Shown here: positions 1 through 8,599 of the stretch, piece after piece | How the letters are laid out: each line of letters starts with the position of its first letter | How positions within the stretch are numbered: position 1 is the stretch's first letter | From: Mangrovibacter phragmitis | GTDB lineage: Bacteria; Pseudomonadota; Gammaproteobacteria; Enterobacterales; Enterobacteriaceae | Length of the DNA: 64,000 nt | Assembly: GCF_001655675.1 (NCBI RefSeq) | Contig: NZ_LYRP01000002.1 | Coordinates: forward strand, 1-64,000 | Direction: 5' to 3' | Made by a program: the position numbers and the translations under genes | The notes under the pieces: generated by a model | Database searches by the model: none | Told to the model about the DNA's origin: nothing | The model's input: only the letters and a program-made list of their open reading frames with translations

Positions 1-443
1 TGGGAATAACGCAGGTTCTCTTCGGTATAGGTGTTGTACACCCCCTGCGCCAGGGCCGCTTCATCGCCGCCGCCGGTCCAGACGCGCTGGCCTTTTTTCC
101 CCATAATGATGGCGGTACCGGTATCCTGGCAGGTGGGCAGCACGCCACGGGCGGCAATTTCCGAGTTACGCAGGAACTGCAGCGCCACATATTTGTCGTT
201 TTCACTGGCCTGTGGGTCGCTGAGAATGGCCGCCACCTGTTTCTGGTGCGACGGGCGCAACAGGAACGCGGCATCGCGGAATGCATGCTGAGCCAGCAGA
301 GTCAGGGCTTTGGGGTCCACTTTCAGGACGCTTTCGCCGTCAAATTCACTGACAGAGACATAGTCTTTGGTTAACAGATAGTATTCGGTATCGTCTTTTG
401 CTACAGGAAAAGGATTCTGGTAGTAGAAGGGTTTGGTTGACAT
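1..443 (-). CDS. fumA: Fumarate hydratase class I, aerobic (FumA), 5' part only
   Basis: This is the N-terminal ~147 codons of a 4Fe-4S class I fumarase, which interconverts fumarate and malate in the TCA cycle; the gene runs off the left edge. The protein begins [13 protein letters not shown] and continues with DDTEYYLL, as in E. coli FumA. The [10 protein letters not shown] motif puts the first cluster cysteine at residue 105. The start ATG is at 441-443. It is divergent from manA, as in E. coli. Identity is firm. FumA rather than its paralogue FumB is chosen from the position next to manA. Confidence 0.93.
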   Translation of the reverse strand, partial: MSTKPFYYQNPFPVAKDDTEYYLLTKDYVSVSEFDGESVLKVDPKALTLLAQHAFRDAAFLLRPSHQKQVAAILSDPQASENDKYVALQFLRNSEIAARGVLPTCQDTGTAIIMGKKGQRVWTGGGDEAALAQGVYNTYTEENLRYS

Positions 444-743
444 TGTTATCTCACTCGCTAAATCCGTTGTATTGCATTCCAGCACAGCGCGCCATCTCTG
501 CGCGGCAACCACAAAGTCACCGCTCAAGTGTACACATTTTTTTAACAAAAACTGAGATTAATACGACTTTTTGTCTGCACAGTTACCCTGCCCGGCAGAA
601 ACTGCTTTAATAGCGGGAAGTTATTCTACCTCAATTGATTAGCACACTCGTTTTCCGTCACCTCGTGGCTTTACAGGGCACAAGTTGCATGTCGGCGGGT
701 TATCTGATGCTGTGGTAATCTATTTTTATTACAGGGCCTGATT
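444..743. promoter_or_regulatory. fumA-manA divergent intergenic region
   Basis: A 300-bp region between divergent start codons, so it must hold promoters for both genes. I see AT-rich stretches (about 535-560 and 720-735) but no operator I can assign with confidence. No small ORF or RNA gene is recognised. Confidence 0.5.
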
Positions 744-1922
744 ATGCAAAAACTCATCAATTCAGTGCAAAACTATGCATGGGGAAGTAAAACAGCATTA
801 ACCGAATTGTATGGTATCGCCAACCCGGAGCAGCAGCCGATGGCGGAGTTATGGATGGGGGCACACCCTAAAAGCAGTTCATTTATCGAAACGCGTCAGG
901 GTGAAAAAATTGCACTGCGTGACGTTATTGCCCAACAACCAGATGCCCTCCTGGGCAAAGCTGTCTCACAACGTTTTGGTGAACTGCCATATTTGTTCAA
1001 AGTACTCTGCGCCGCCCAGCCCCTTTCAATTCAGGTGCACCCGAATAAACAGGCTTCTGAAGCCGGTTTCGCCCGTGAGAACGCGGCGGGTATACCGCTG
1101 AGTGCCCCGGAACGTAACTACAAAGATCCTAATCACAAACCGGAATTGGTGTTTGCACTGACGCCATTTCTTGCCATGAATGCCTTCCGTGAATTCAGCG
1201 ACAGCGCAGCGCTGCTCACACCTTTGGCAGATGCACACCCGGCAATCGCGGCATTTTTGTCAAGCCCTGATACCCACCATATGCAAACGCTGTTTGCCGC
1301 CCTGTTAAGTATGCCACAACAGGAAAAACAGCACGCCCTTGCCCGCCTGAATGCCGTCCTTGAAGGGAAAACAGGGCAACCCTGGGATACGATTCGCAAA
1401 ATTGCCACCATCTATCCGGATGACAGCGGGTTATTTTCGCCGTTACTGCTCAACGTGGTGGAACTGGCGCCGGGTGAAGCAATGTTCCTGTTCGCCGAAA
1501 CCCCTCATGCCTACCTCGATGGCGTGGCACTGGAAGTGATGGCGAACTCAGACAACGTACTGCGCGCCGGGCTGACACCAAAATACATTGATATTCCTGA
1601 ACTGGTGGCCAATGTAAAATTCGCGCCTCGCGCTGCCGATTCACTGCTGACTCAGCCAGTGCAGGAAGCAGACACACTGGTATTCCCTATCCCGGTGGAT
1701 GATTTTGCGTTTTCACTGCATAACCTGGCTATGCAACCCCAGGTTTTAACGCAAAACAGCGCTGCAATTGTCTTTTGTGTGGAAGGTGAAGCCCGCCTGC
1801 AATTGGGTGATGAATCTCTGGTGTTGAAACCAGGTGAATCCGCGTTTATCCCTGCCAATGAGCCGAATGTTGAGGTAACGGGCAGCGGGCGACTGGCACG
1901 CGTATATAACAAACTTAACTAA
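744..1922 (+). CDS. manA: Mannose-6-phosphate isomerase, class I
   Basis: Converts mannose-6-phosphate to fructose-6-phosphate in the cytoplasm, for mannose use and for GDP-mannose supply to surface polysaccharides. At 392 aa it matches the E. coli enzyme almost throughout (MQKLINSVQNYAWGSKTALT at the start, LARVYNKL at the end). Zinc-site motifs of type I isomerases are present: SIQVHPNK (Gln and His), NHKPELVFA (Glu) and ETPHAYLDG (His). The C-terminal cupin half ends in an FIPAN segment. It is a stand-alone gene divergent from fumA, and a GC-rich hairpin follows it. Confidence 0.98.
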   Translation: MQKLINSVQNYAWGSKTALTELYGIANPEQQPMAELWMGAHPKSSSFIETRQGEKIALRDVIAQQPDALLGKAVSQRFGELPYLFKVLCAAQPLSIQVHPNKQASEAGFARENAAGIPLSAPERNYKDPNHKPELVFALTPFLAMNAFREFSDSAALLTPLADAHPAIAAFLSSPDTHHMQTLFAALLSMPQQEKQHALARLNAVLEGKTGQPWDTIRKIATIYPDDSGLFSPLLLNVVELAPGEAMFLFAETPHAYLDGVALEVMANSDNVLRAGLTPKYIDIPELVANVKFAPRAADSLLTQPVQEADTLVFPIPVDDFAFSLHNLAMQPQVLTQNSAAIVFCVEGEARLQLGDESLVLKPGESAFIPANEPNVEVTGSGRLARVYNKLN

Positions 1923-1973
1923 GGTACTGATTTTTTACTTCAGGATTGATAAGCTTCGTAGATTGCTTATCTG

Positions 1974-1992
1974 GCCGGGCTTTCTGCCCGGC
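1974..1992 (+). terminator. Hairpin after manA
   Basis: Inverted repeat GCCGGGC-TTTCT-GCCCGGC located 50 bp after the manA stop. No T-tract follows, so it may be an attenuating hairpin or an mRNA 3' stabiliser in front of ydgA rather than a strong terminator. Confidence 0.5.
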
Positions 1993-2015
1993 TAACTGCT
2001 AATAGGGATGGTTTA

Positions 2016-3560
2016 ATGAAAAAATCGATGGTCGCAGTGGGTGTTATCGTCGCGCTGGGTGTGGTGTGGACAGGTGCATCCTGGTACACAGGAAAAATGA
2101 TTGAAAGCCATATGGACGATGCCATCGCCCAGGTGAATACACAACTCAAAAAAGTCGCGCCTCTTGCAGAGCTCACTATCAGCCCGCGTGATTACCAACG
2201 TGGCATTTTTTCGAGCCATGTTCAACTCGTCATTAAACCACAAGCAGGTGCGAAATCTTCCCTTCTTCCTGAAGGCAAAGAAATTGTGCTGGATGAAACT
2301 GTGCGCCACGGGCCATTCCCGGGAAGCATTGTGCCGTCTATGGCTTCGGTAAATACCACTCTGATCAATAACGACACTACCAAGCAGTTGTTTACCCTGA
2401 CTCAGGGTAAATCTCCTGTGGTGGTGGATACCCGAATCAGTTACAACGGTGATACCAATTCAGACATCACACTTGAATCACTCAATTATGATAAAGCGCC
2501 GTACAAAGTTGCTTTCGCTGGCGGGAAATTTGATGTCAGCGTTGATAACAAGGGCGATAAAATCTCCACCAGTGGTGATTTAGGTAGTCTGACGATTGAC
2601 AGTGTCAATGAATTTGACCAGAAAGTGGGCCTGGCGATTAGTAGTATCAGTGCCAGTGGCGAGACACATATCAGTTCGTTTGCTGAGCGCGTTGGCACAC
2701 AATCCTTACAGGCTAAAGGTCTTACCCTGAGTGTGGAAGGCAAAGAAATGGCGCAACTCGGTGGGCTGAATGTTGCCGCCAAATCTGAACCTGCTGCCGA
2801 TGGCAAACATCTGGGTGGCCAGATTGATTACGCACTCAATGACCTGAAAGTACAAAATCAGAACCTGGGTAGCGGGCAACTCTCTGTTGCTATCAGCAAT
2901 CTGGATGGCGCTGCACTGCATCAGTTCCGCGAGCAGTATAACCAGCAAGTGGAAGCATTAATGGCCCAACCCGATGTTGCTGAAAATCCAGAACTGTATC
3001 AGCAGAAACTGGTCGAAGTTCTGGCGGCTGGCCTGCCTGAGTTGCTTAAAGGGGAACCGGCTATTCATATTTCACCATTGAGCTGGAAAAATGCCAAAGG
3101 TGAAAGCCGCTTTACGCTGAACCTGAACTTCAATGACCCGGCGAAAAGCGCCGAACCCAAAACACTCGACCAGGCAGCAGACCGCTACATTAAGCATCTG
3201 GACAGCAACCTGGTTATCCCGCTGGATATGGCCACTGAGTTAATGACTCAGGTGGCACGTATTGAAGGGTATCAGGATGACGCAGCAGCGAAGCTTGCTG
3301 AGCAACAGGTGAAAGGCCTGGCGGCTATGGGGCAAATGTTCCGTATCACCACGGTAAAAGACAACAACATCACCACCAGCCTGGATTATGCAAATGGTGA
3401 AGTTACGCTGAACGGGCAAAAAATGCCACTGAGTGATTTTGTCGGTATGTTTGGCCTTGGTGGCGACATTATGCCCCCAGTGCCGGAAGGCAACGGTACT
3501 CCCGCAGTGCCTGCTGTGCCTGCCGTTCCTGCTCAGCCAGCGACACCCCCAGTGCAGTAA
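2016..3560 (+). CDS. ydgA: DUF945 family protein YdgA
   Basis: A 514-aa member of the YdgA/DUF945 family found in enterobacterial envelopes; its biochemical role is not established. One N-terminal hydrophobic segment (residues ~5-22, VAVGVIVALGVVWTGASW) looks like a signal anchor, so the bulk is probably periplasmic. The body matches E. coli YdgA, with a typical YQRGIFSS segment near residue 65. It is longer than the ~502-aa relative because of a proline-rich tail with a repeated PAV unit (~residues 495-514). It lies downstream of manA as in E. coli. Confidence 0.93.
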   Translation: MKKSMVAVGVIVALGVVWTGASWYTGKMIESHMDDAIAQVNTQLKKVAPLAELTISPRDYQRGIFSSHVQLVIKPQAGAKSSLLPEGKEIVLDETVRHGPFPGSIVPSMASVNTTLINNDTTKQLFTLTQGKSPVVVDTRISYNGDTNSDITLESLNYDKAPYKVAFAGGKFDVSVDNKGDKISTSGDLGSLTIDSVNEFDQKVGLAISSISASGETHISSFAERVGTQSLQAKGLTLSVEGKEMAQLGGLNVAAKSEPAADGKHLGGQIDYALNDLKVQNQNLGSGQLSVAISNLDGAALHQFREQYNQQVEALMAQPDVAENPELYQQKLVEVLAAGLPELLKGEPAIHISPLSWKNAKGESRFTLNLNFNDPAKSAEPKTLDQAADRYIKHLDSNLVIPLDMATELMTQVARIEGYQDDAAAKLAEQQVKGLAAMGQMFRITTVKDNNITTSLDYANGEVTLNGQKMPLSDFVGMFGLGGDIMPPVPEGNGTPAVPAVPAVPAQPATPPVQ

Positions 3561-3574
3561 GGCGCCTTTTCTCT

Positions 3575-3646
3575 GTCTGTCAGACTTATGCCTGCACAGA
3601 ACGAGAAAAAGCCACCTGATAAAGACTGGGAAAATCAATGAATTGG
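3575..3646 (+). repeat. Dispersed intergenic repeat, copy A (degenerate, 3' truncated)
   Basis: Resembles copies B (6393-6475) and C (32852-32933). It shares CTGCACAGAACGAGA, then a CACCT-ATAAA-A block, then GAAAATCAATGAATTG. The right arm of the terminal hairpin is cut short and runs straight into the ydgA terminator (AAGGCGCC). It is clearly more diverged than B and C are from each other. Confidence 0.65.
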
Positions 3647-3673
3647 AAGGCGCCATAGGGCGCCTTGTTTTTT
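3647..3673 (+). terminator. Rho-independent terminator of ydgA
   Basis: AAGGCGCC-ATAG-GGCGCCTT followed by GTTTTTT. The sequence GGCGCCTT also occurs directly after the ydgA stop (3561-3568), so repeat copy A sits between two copies of the terminator arm. Confidence 0.85.
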
Positions 3674-3747
3674 GTCTTTGCCATGAGTTTGTCCCAGCTC
3701 TCCAGGAGCGTACTCTGTACCAATACGCCCCATCAGTAAGGAATGAT

Positions 3748-4242
3748 ATGCCTCACTGCAGCACACCCACACACCGGGTTATTCGCCCCTGGCAGCGTGA
3801 AGATATCCCCCGGTTATGGTCACTCACCTGGCATACCGTACACCGGGTAAATTGCCGGGATTACACACCCGCTCAACTTGATGCCTGGGCACCAACTGAG
3901 CCGGATCAGCGCTGGTGGGAGAAACTTATTTTTGACCACAACCCATGGGTGGTGGAGGACACACAAACGCAAATGCTGCTGGCCTGGGGTGATGTACAAC
4001 CCTCGGGGCTAATTCACTGCTTCTTTTGCGATTACCGTTACCAGCGCCAGGGCATTGGTCGTTTATTGCTGGACCATTTGTTGCGAGTGGCACAACAGCA
4101 ATCATTATCACGCGTGTTTGTTGAAGCCAGTGAAACTGCCCGGCCTTTTTTTCTTGCGCAGGGGTTCCAGGTAGTGCATCCCATTCAGGCCGAATTACGT
4201 GGCCAACAGTTCGCCATCTGGCTAATGGAAAAATTCCTTTAA
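3748..4242 (+). CDS. GNAT family N-acetyltransferase (YafP-like)
   Basis: A predicted 164-aa acyl-CoA-dependent N-acetyltransferase with unknown substrate. ATG 3748 was chosen because TAAGGA (3737-3742) sits just upstream and the protein then starts at the fold boundary (THRVIRPWQREDIPRLWSL). The acetyl-CoA loop appears as the R/Q-x-x-G-x-G/A type motif YRYQRQGIGRLLLDHLL (~residues 98-114), followed by a VEAS..ARPFFLAQGF segment typical of the family. The DYTPAQLDAWAP stretch resembles E. coli YafP. It occupies the position where E. coli carries the uid and mal clusters between ydgA and add. Confidence 0.85.
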   Translation: MPHCSTPTHRVIRPWQREDIPRLWSLTWHTVHRVNCRDYTPAQLDAWAPTEPDQRWWEKLIFDHNPWVVEDTQTQMLLAWGDVQPSGLIHCFFCDYRYQRQGIGRLLLDHLLRVAQQQSLSRVFVEASETARPFFLAQGFQVVHPIQAELRGQQFAIWLMEKFL

Positions 4243-4349
4243 TTGGCTATTCCCTGCTCGCCCGGCATGCGCAATACGCAAGGTAACTTGCGCATACTGC
4301 CGGTTGTGGCTTTATAATGTTCTGCACTTTTCCTGAAATGAGTGCGACC

Positions 4350-5351
4350 ATGATTGATACCACCCTTCCGTTAACTGATCTGCACCGCCATCTTGACGGC
4401 AATATCCGCGCGAACACTATCCTGAGTCTTGGGCGTGAATTCAATATTGCCCTGCCAGCTGAAACACTTGATGCGCTGATCCCTCATGTGCAGGTCACAT
4501 CAACTGAACCAGACCTGGTCAGTTTTCTGGCAAAGCTGGACTGGGGAGTCAAAGTCCTCGGGTCACTGGAAGCATGCCATCGCGTCGCCTGGGAAAATAT
4601 GGAAGATGCCGCCCTCCAGGGGCTGGATTACGCAGAATTACGCTTTTCGCCGGGTTATATGGCAATGGCGCATAATCTCCCTATTGCGGGTGTTGTTGAG
4701 GCCGTTATCGATGGTGTACGCCAGGGGAGCAAAGACTTCGGGGTTGTTGCCAGGCTGACCGGTATTCTGAGCCGGACATTCGGTGAAGAGGCCTGCCAGA
4801 AAGAACTGGACGGATTGCTGGCTCATCGGGATGGCATTACCGCGCTCGATTTAGCTGGCGATGAACTGGGTTTCCCTGGAAGCCGTTTTCGTGAACATTT
4901 TCGTAAAGCCCGGGATGTGGGCTGGCGAATCACTATCCATGCAGGGGAAGCCGCCGGGCCGGAAAGTATTTGGCAGGCCATTCAGGAACTGGGTGCAGAG
5001 CGGATTGGCCACGGTGTTAAGGCTGTTGAGGACCCGGCATTAATGGATTACCTGGCAAAACACCGTATTGGTATTGAATCCTGCATTACGTCGAATATCC
5101 AGACCAGCACCGTCAGCGCCATTGGCGTTCATCCGCTAAAAACATTCCTGAACCATGGTGTGCTGGCAACCATTAATTCAGATGACCCTGCGGTACAGGG
5201 CGTTGATATTCGCCATGAATATGAACATGCGGCACCTGCAGCTGGCCTGTCTCCGGCACAAATTCGCAAGGCTCAGGAAAATGGGCTGGAAATTGCGTTC
5301 CTGTCACAGGCAGAAAAACAGGCACTGCGCCTGAAGGCCAGCGCCCGTTAA
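4350..5351 (+). CDS. add: Adenosine deaminase
   Basis: Deaminates adenosine and deoxyadenosine to inosine and deoxyinosine in purine salvage. At 333 aa it has the E. coli length when started at ATG 4350 ([18 protein letters not shown]). Zinc and catalytic motifs of the metal-dependent hydrolase barrel are visible: HRHLDGN (zinc His pair), [12 protein letters not shown] (zinc His and catalytic Glu region), ERIGHGVKA (His) and [10 protein letters not shown] (Asp pair). A longer reading from 4317 adds residues that E. coli lacks and has no better ribosome site. Confidence 0.98.
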   Translation: MIDTTLPLTDLHRHLDGNIRANTILSLGREFNIALPAETLDALIPHVQVTSTEPDLVSFLAKLDWGVKVLGSLEACHRVAWENMEDAALQGLDYAELRFSPGYMAMAHNLPIAGVVEAVIDGVRQGSKDFGVVARLTGILSRTFGEEACQKELDGLLAHRDGITALDLAGDELGFPGSRFREHFRKARDVGWRITIHAGEAAGPESIWQAIQELGAERIGHGVKAVEDPALMDYLAKHRIGIESCITSNIQTSTVSAIGVHPLKTFLNHGVLATINSDDPAVQGVDIRHEYEHAAPAAGLSPAQIRKAQENGLEIAFLSQAEKQALRLKASAR

Positions 5352-5359
5352 CGCCTGTT

Positions 5360-5385
5360 CCCCGTTACCTGGGTGACGGGGTTTT
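5360..5385. terminator. Bidirectional terminator between add and the symporter gene
   Basis: CCCCGT(T)AC-CTGG-GT(G)ACGGGG stem followed by TTTTC on the plus strand. It starts 9 bp after the add stop and overlaps the end of the convergent symporter gene. Confidence 0.75.
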
Positions 5386-6348
5386 CAGCCTTCTCGCATA
5401 ACGCTGTGCCAGCACAGCACACACCATAAGCTGGATTTGGTGGAAGATCATCAGCGGCAGTACCATAATCCCGACAGTGCTCACTGGGAACAGAACATTT
5501 GCCATCGGGATGCCATTCGCCAGGCTTTTCTTCGAACCACAAAAGACAATGGTAATTTCATCTTCAGTATTAAAACCCAGTAACCGGGCCGCCCAGGTAT
5601 TAATAACCAGAACGATAGTCAGCAACACAATCGAACACGCCACTACCCACAACAGCGCCTCTGCATCAATTTGCTGCCAAATGCCGCCCACTACCGCTTC
5701 ACTGAATGCCACATAGACAACTAACAGAATCGATGACCGGTCAGTAATGTTAATAAGCTTTTTATGCTTATCAACCCAGCGCCCAATGAGTGGGCGTGAT
5801 AAATGCCCCACAACAAATGGCACCATCAACTGCATGATAATTTTGCCAATCGCGTGCAGGGTATCTGTCGCCCCTTCCTGAGTATTCATCAGCATGCCAA
5901 CTAAGACAGGCGAAAGGAAAATACCCAGAATACTGGAGGCCGACGCACTGCATACCGCCGCGGCGACATTTCCACCGGCTACTGACGTGAAAGCGATAGC
6001 AGACTGTACTGTCGCAGGCAACGCACACAAGTACAGGAACCCCATATAAAGCGGTTGGTTAAGAATGCCAGGCTCCAGTACCGACATCCCCAACCCGAGA
6101 ATGGGAAACAGTACAAAAGTGCTGAGAAAGACCAACAAATGTAAGCGCCAGTGCCCTGCTCCGGCAAGAATCGCATTCCGGGATAACTTGGCTCCGTGCA
6201 TAAAAAACAGTAACGCAATGGCAGCTGTTGTCAGGTATTCAAAACCTGTCTTTACGTAACCTTCACAAGGGAATACCGATGCGACAACTACCACGCAAAT
6301 CATCACCAGCAAAAATTTGTCAATTTTAAGGCGCTGGAACCAATCCAT
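5365..6348 (-). CDS. YfeH-like bile acid:sodium symporter family protein
   Basis: A 327-aa integral membrane protein with about nine to ten hydrophobic segments, closely resembling E. coli YfeH (SBF-like/BASS superfamily). Shared motifs include AAIALLFFMHGAKLSR near residue 45, TVQSAIAFTSVAGGNVAAAV near 120 and FCGSKKSLANGIPMAN near 270. The last is the conserved crossover region of the family. The substrate is unknown. Start ATG 6348 is preceded by AAGGAA. E. coli has no such gene between add and ydgJ, so this is a paralogue or relocated copy of yfeH. It may be the only yfeH in this genome. Confidence 0.88.
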   Translation of the reverse strand: MDWFQRLKIDKFLLVMICVVVVASVFPCEGYVKTGFEYLTTAAIALLFFMHGAKLSRNAILAGAGHWRLHLLVFLSTFVLFPILGLGMSVLEPGILNQPLYMGFLYLCALPATVQSAIAFTSVAGGNVAAAVCSASASSILGIFLSPVLVGMLMNTQEGATDTLHAIGKIIMQLMVPFVVGHLSRPLIGRWVDKHKKLINITDRSSILLVVYVAFSEAVVGGIWQQIDAEALLWVVACSIVLLTIVLVINTWAARLLGFNTEDEITIVFCGSKKSLANGIPMANVLFPVSTVGIMVLPLMIFHQIQLMVCAVLAQRYARRLKTPSPR

Positions 6349-6392
6349 TCTTTTTCCTTGCAGATAAATAAGCCAGATACAACCTGGCTGAA

Positions 6393-6475
6393 TCTGATGA
6401 CAAACCTCATGTCTGCACAGAACGAGAGGATATCACCCAATAAAAAACCAGGAAAATCAACTCATTGATTTTCGC
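6393..6475 (+). repeat. Dispersed intergenic repeat, copy B
   Basis: About 83 bp, differing at roughly 7 positions from the reverse complement of copy C (32852-32933). It ends in a perfect 9-bp hairpin, GAAAATCAA-CTCA-TTGATTTTC (6452-6473). It lies upstream of the symporter and downstream of ydgJ. A small hairpin AGCCAG...CTGGCT (6371-6389) sits on its left. Confidence 0.8.
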
Positions 6476-6539
6476 CCGCTTTACTTATACTCAAAGTAAG
6501 GGCTGAGCTGCGCAAAATAGCAGAAGCCCTGTTAGCACA

Positions 6540-7580
6540 CTACACAAGACAAAGAGCCGTGCGGTGACGAGCAGATTCAATGCCCATCTCAATCAGTTCC
6601 ATCACTTTGATGGCCTGGCCTGCCGGTACCGGATTTTCACCTTTGCCATTAAGTGCATCACGCACGGCAGCATAATAGGCGGGGTAGTTCCCTGGCACAG
6701 TCAGAACCGGTGCTTCATCTATGGTATCGCCATGGGCAACCGTCAGAACACCATCACGCATGTCGTACCCCCAGCCGTCCTGAGGAGGTCTTTGCCCGGC
6801 TTTTAAACAGTCTTCCTGCGGGTCAACACCATATTTTACATAACTACCACGGGTTCCATGCACAATGTAGCGAGCCGTTTCTGCCACGGCCAGCATGGTG
6901 CTGTGCAATACGACTTTATGCTGCGGCCAGGTGAGTACGGCGTGGAAATAGTCAGTGGTTTGTGCTCCCGGGCGCAGTTGAGCAAGATCAACCTGAATGC
7001 TGACAGGCATGCCAAACAGTACCAGCATCTGATCAAGCAAATGTGGCCCCAGATCATACCAAATGCCGGTACCAACACCGGCCTGTTCGCGCCAGCGGTT
7101 ACGCACCTGCGGGCGAAAGCGGTCCATGTGGGATTCTACATACACAACTTCACCCAGCGAGCCTTCTGCCAGTATGGATTTAAGTGTCAGGAAATCGCTG
7201 TCCCAGCGGCGGTTGTGAAAGATGGAAAGCAACAAACCGGTATGCTTTGCCAGCTCATCCAGTTCACGGGCTTCCGATAATGTCACTGTGAACGGTTTAT
7301 CCACCACCACATGCTTGCCTGCCAAAAGTGCCGCTTTTGCCAGCGGGAAATGAGTGTCATTCGGCGTGGGGATAATCACCAGATCAATGTCAGTGGCATG
7401 GATAACAGCCTCTGGGGTATCAGCAACAGTTACACCAGGCCAGTCAGCATGCACTTTTCTGGCATCACTGCTGGAAATAACCGCCAGTTCCATACCCGGC
7501 GTGCCCGCAACTAATGGCGCGTGGAAAGTTTTTGTCGCATAACCATAGCCTAAAATGCCCACCCGAATAATGTCGTTCAT
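6540..7580 (-). CDS. ydgJ: Gfo/Idh/MocA family oxidoreductase YdgJ
   Basis: A predicted NAD(P)-dependent sugar/polyol-type dehydrogenase of 346 aa, the same length as E. coli YdgJ. The N-terminal Rossmann fold shows VGILGYGYATKTFHAPL, followed by VIIPTPNDTHFPLAKAALLAGKHVVVDKPFT, with the EKP-like lysine as DKP. The C-terminal half carries the GFO/IDH substrate-domain signature around GIWYDLGPHLLDQML. Start ATG 7580 (MNDIIRVGILGYG) was chosen; upstream in-frame codons extend into sequence without homology. The natural substrate is unknown. Confidence 0.95.
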   Translation of the reverse strand: MNDIIRVGILGYGYATKTFHAPLVAGTPGMELAVISSSDARKVHADWPGVTVADTPEAVIHATDIDLVIIPTPNDTHFPLAKAALLAGKHVVVDKPFTVTLSEARELDELAKHTGLLLSIFHNRRWDSDFLTLKSILAEGSLGEVVYVESHMDRFRPQVRNRWREQAGVGTGIWYDLGPHLLDQMLVLFGMPVSIQVDLAQLRPGAQTTDYFHAVLTWPQHKVVLHSTMLAVAETARYIVHGTRGSYVKYGVDPQEDCLKAGQRPPQDGWGYDMRDGVLTVAHGDTIDEAPVLTVPGNYPAYYAAVRDALNGKGENPVPAGQAIKVMELIEMGIESARHRTALCLV

Positions 7581-8084
7581 TACACTCGTTCCTTTGTTCT
7601 TCATATCTGGTTTGACGACTCTGCCGGAAACCATGACAACGGCAGGTGAACTATCCTGCCGCCCCCACAGGCAGTTGCCATAGTTAACACAGCTTGCCAT
7701 CAGATTAAACCATTGGGGCTGATTTGCGCGGATTCCCCGCATTTTTTAACCCGAGGAAAAACTGAAACCATTACTACGCTGCTCAACTGGATTGGCCTGG
7801 TCCCATTCTCTGACTCCAGTGTTAAGCCGGTAAAGAATGTTCTGAATTTCCCCTGGACACCCAGGCGCATGCTTCGTAACAGTTGATATGGACATGCCAG
7901 ACTAACCAGCAACAGTCTGCTGGCGATAAAAACATGCCAGGCATTCACAGTTGCATGGAAGTACGTTCTGTAACGTGTTGAATCTGGTATTCCCGAGTAA
8001 AATCCTTATAATTCCGCGCTAATTCGTATTCTTACAGGCCGTTTCTCTGGCGGGCCTGACTCGGAGCAATTCTCGGAGCAATTA
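7581..8084. other. ydgJ-ydgK intergenic region without a recognisable gene
   Basis: About 500 bp where E. coli has the small genes blr and cnu (ydgT). All frames were read for the Cnu signature (MTVQDYL..., ending VWHYVQ) and for the 41-aa single-span Blr, and neither was found. A reading with LLNWIGLV (about 7772-7795) is reminiscent of Blr but has no membrane segment after it. The region must hold the ydgJ promoter and the promoter for ydgK/rsx. Confidence 0.6.
8060..8083 (+). repeat. Tandem 12-bp duplication covering the ydgK ribosome-binding site
   Basis: CTCGGAGCAATT occurs twice back to back and ends one base before the ydgK ATG (8085). Each unit carries a CGGAG Shine-Dalgarno-like core, so ydgK has two candidate ribosome sites, about 9 and 21 bases from the start. 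Confidence 0.9.
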
Positions 8085-8525
8085 ATGAATAACGCAACGG
8101 CGTTACGAATTGGCGGGTGGTTACTTATCCCACTGGCCTGGCTTTTGATGACACTATTGAGCACATCACTGGGTATTGTGATGTATATAATGGCGCTCAG
8201 TACACCAGAGGCCCATCAGGCTTTGGCGGCACAACTCCCACAAACAGTGGTGATGTGGTACCTCTCACTGGTCTTTACCGTAGCCATGTGGTTTTACAGT
8301 TTGTGGTTAGTTATCGCGTTTTTTAAACGCCGGAGCAAAGTACCACGGCATTATATTTTATGGTTACTGATTTGCGTTCTGCTGGCGGTAAAAGCCTTTG
8401 CGTTTTCCCCGGTAACTGATGCAATTGCAGTTCGTCAGTTATTATTCCCGTTGTTGGCTGCAGCCGTATTTGCGCCTTACTTCAGGAAATCGCAACGGGT
8501 TAAGCATACATTTGTTAATACCTGA
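8085..8525 (+). CDS. ydgK: DUF2569 family inner-membrane protein YdgK
   Basis: A 146-aa protein with four hydrophobic segments (approximately residues 9-34, 54-77, 88-107 and 115-133), matching the DUF2569 architecture of E. coli YdgK just upstream of rsxA. The N-terminal GGWLLIPLAWLL is typical of the family. Function is not established. Position and direction suggest co-transcription with the rsx operon, with a 74-bp gap to rsxA. Confidence 0.9.
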   Translation: MNNATALRIGGWLLIPLAWLLMTLLSTSLGIVMYIMALSTPEAHQALAAQLPQTVVMWYLSLVFTVAMWFYSLWLVIAFFKRRSKVPRHYILWLLICVLLAVKAFAFSPVTDAIAVRQLLFPLLAAAVFAPYFRKSQRVKHTFVNT

Positions 8526-8599
8526 TTGCAGAGCGGTACTTTACATTTATCACGCCCGGGTGCGCCGGGTGACCAATGGCGTTAGTTTCAGACCTGATT

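Noticed and set aside
6393..6475. ERIC or REP element as an explanation for the dispersed repeat
   Set aside because: The sequence lacks the ERIC core inverted repeat and the REP GCC-rich palindrome; it is a different family.
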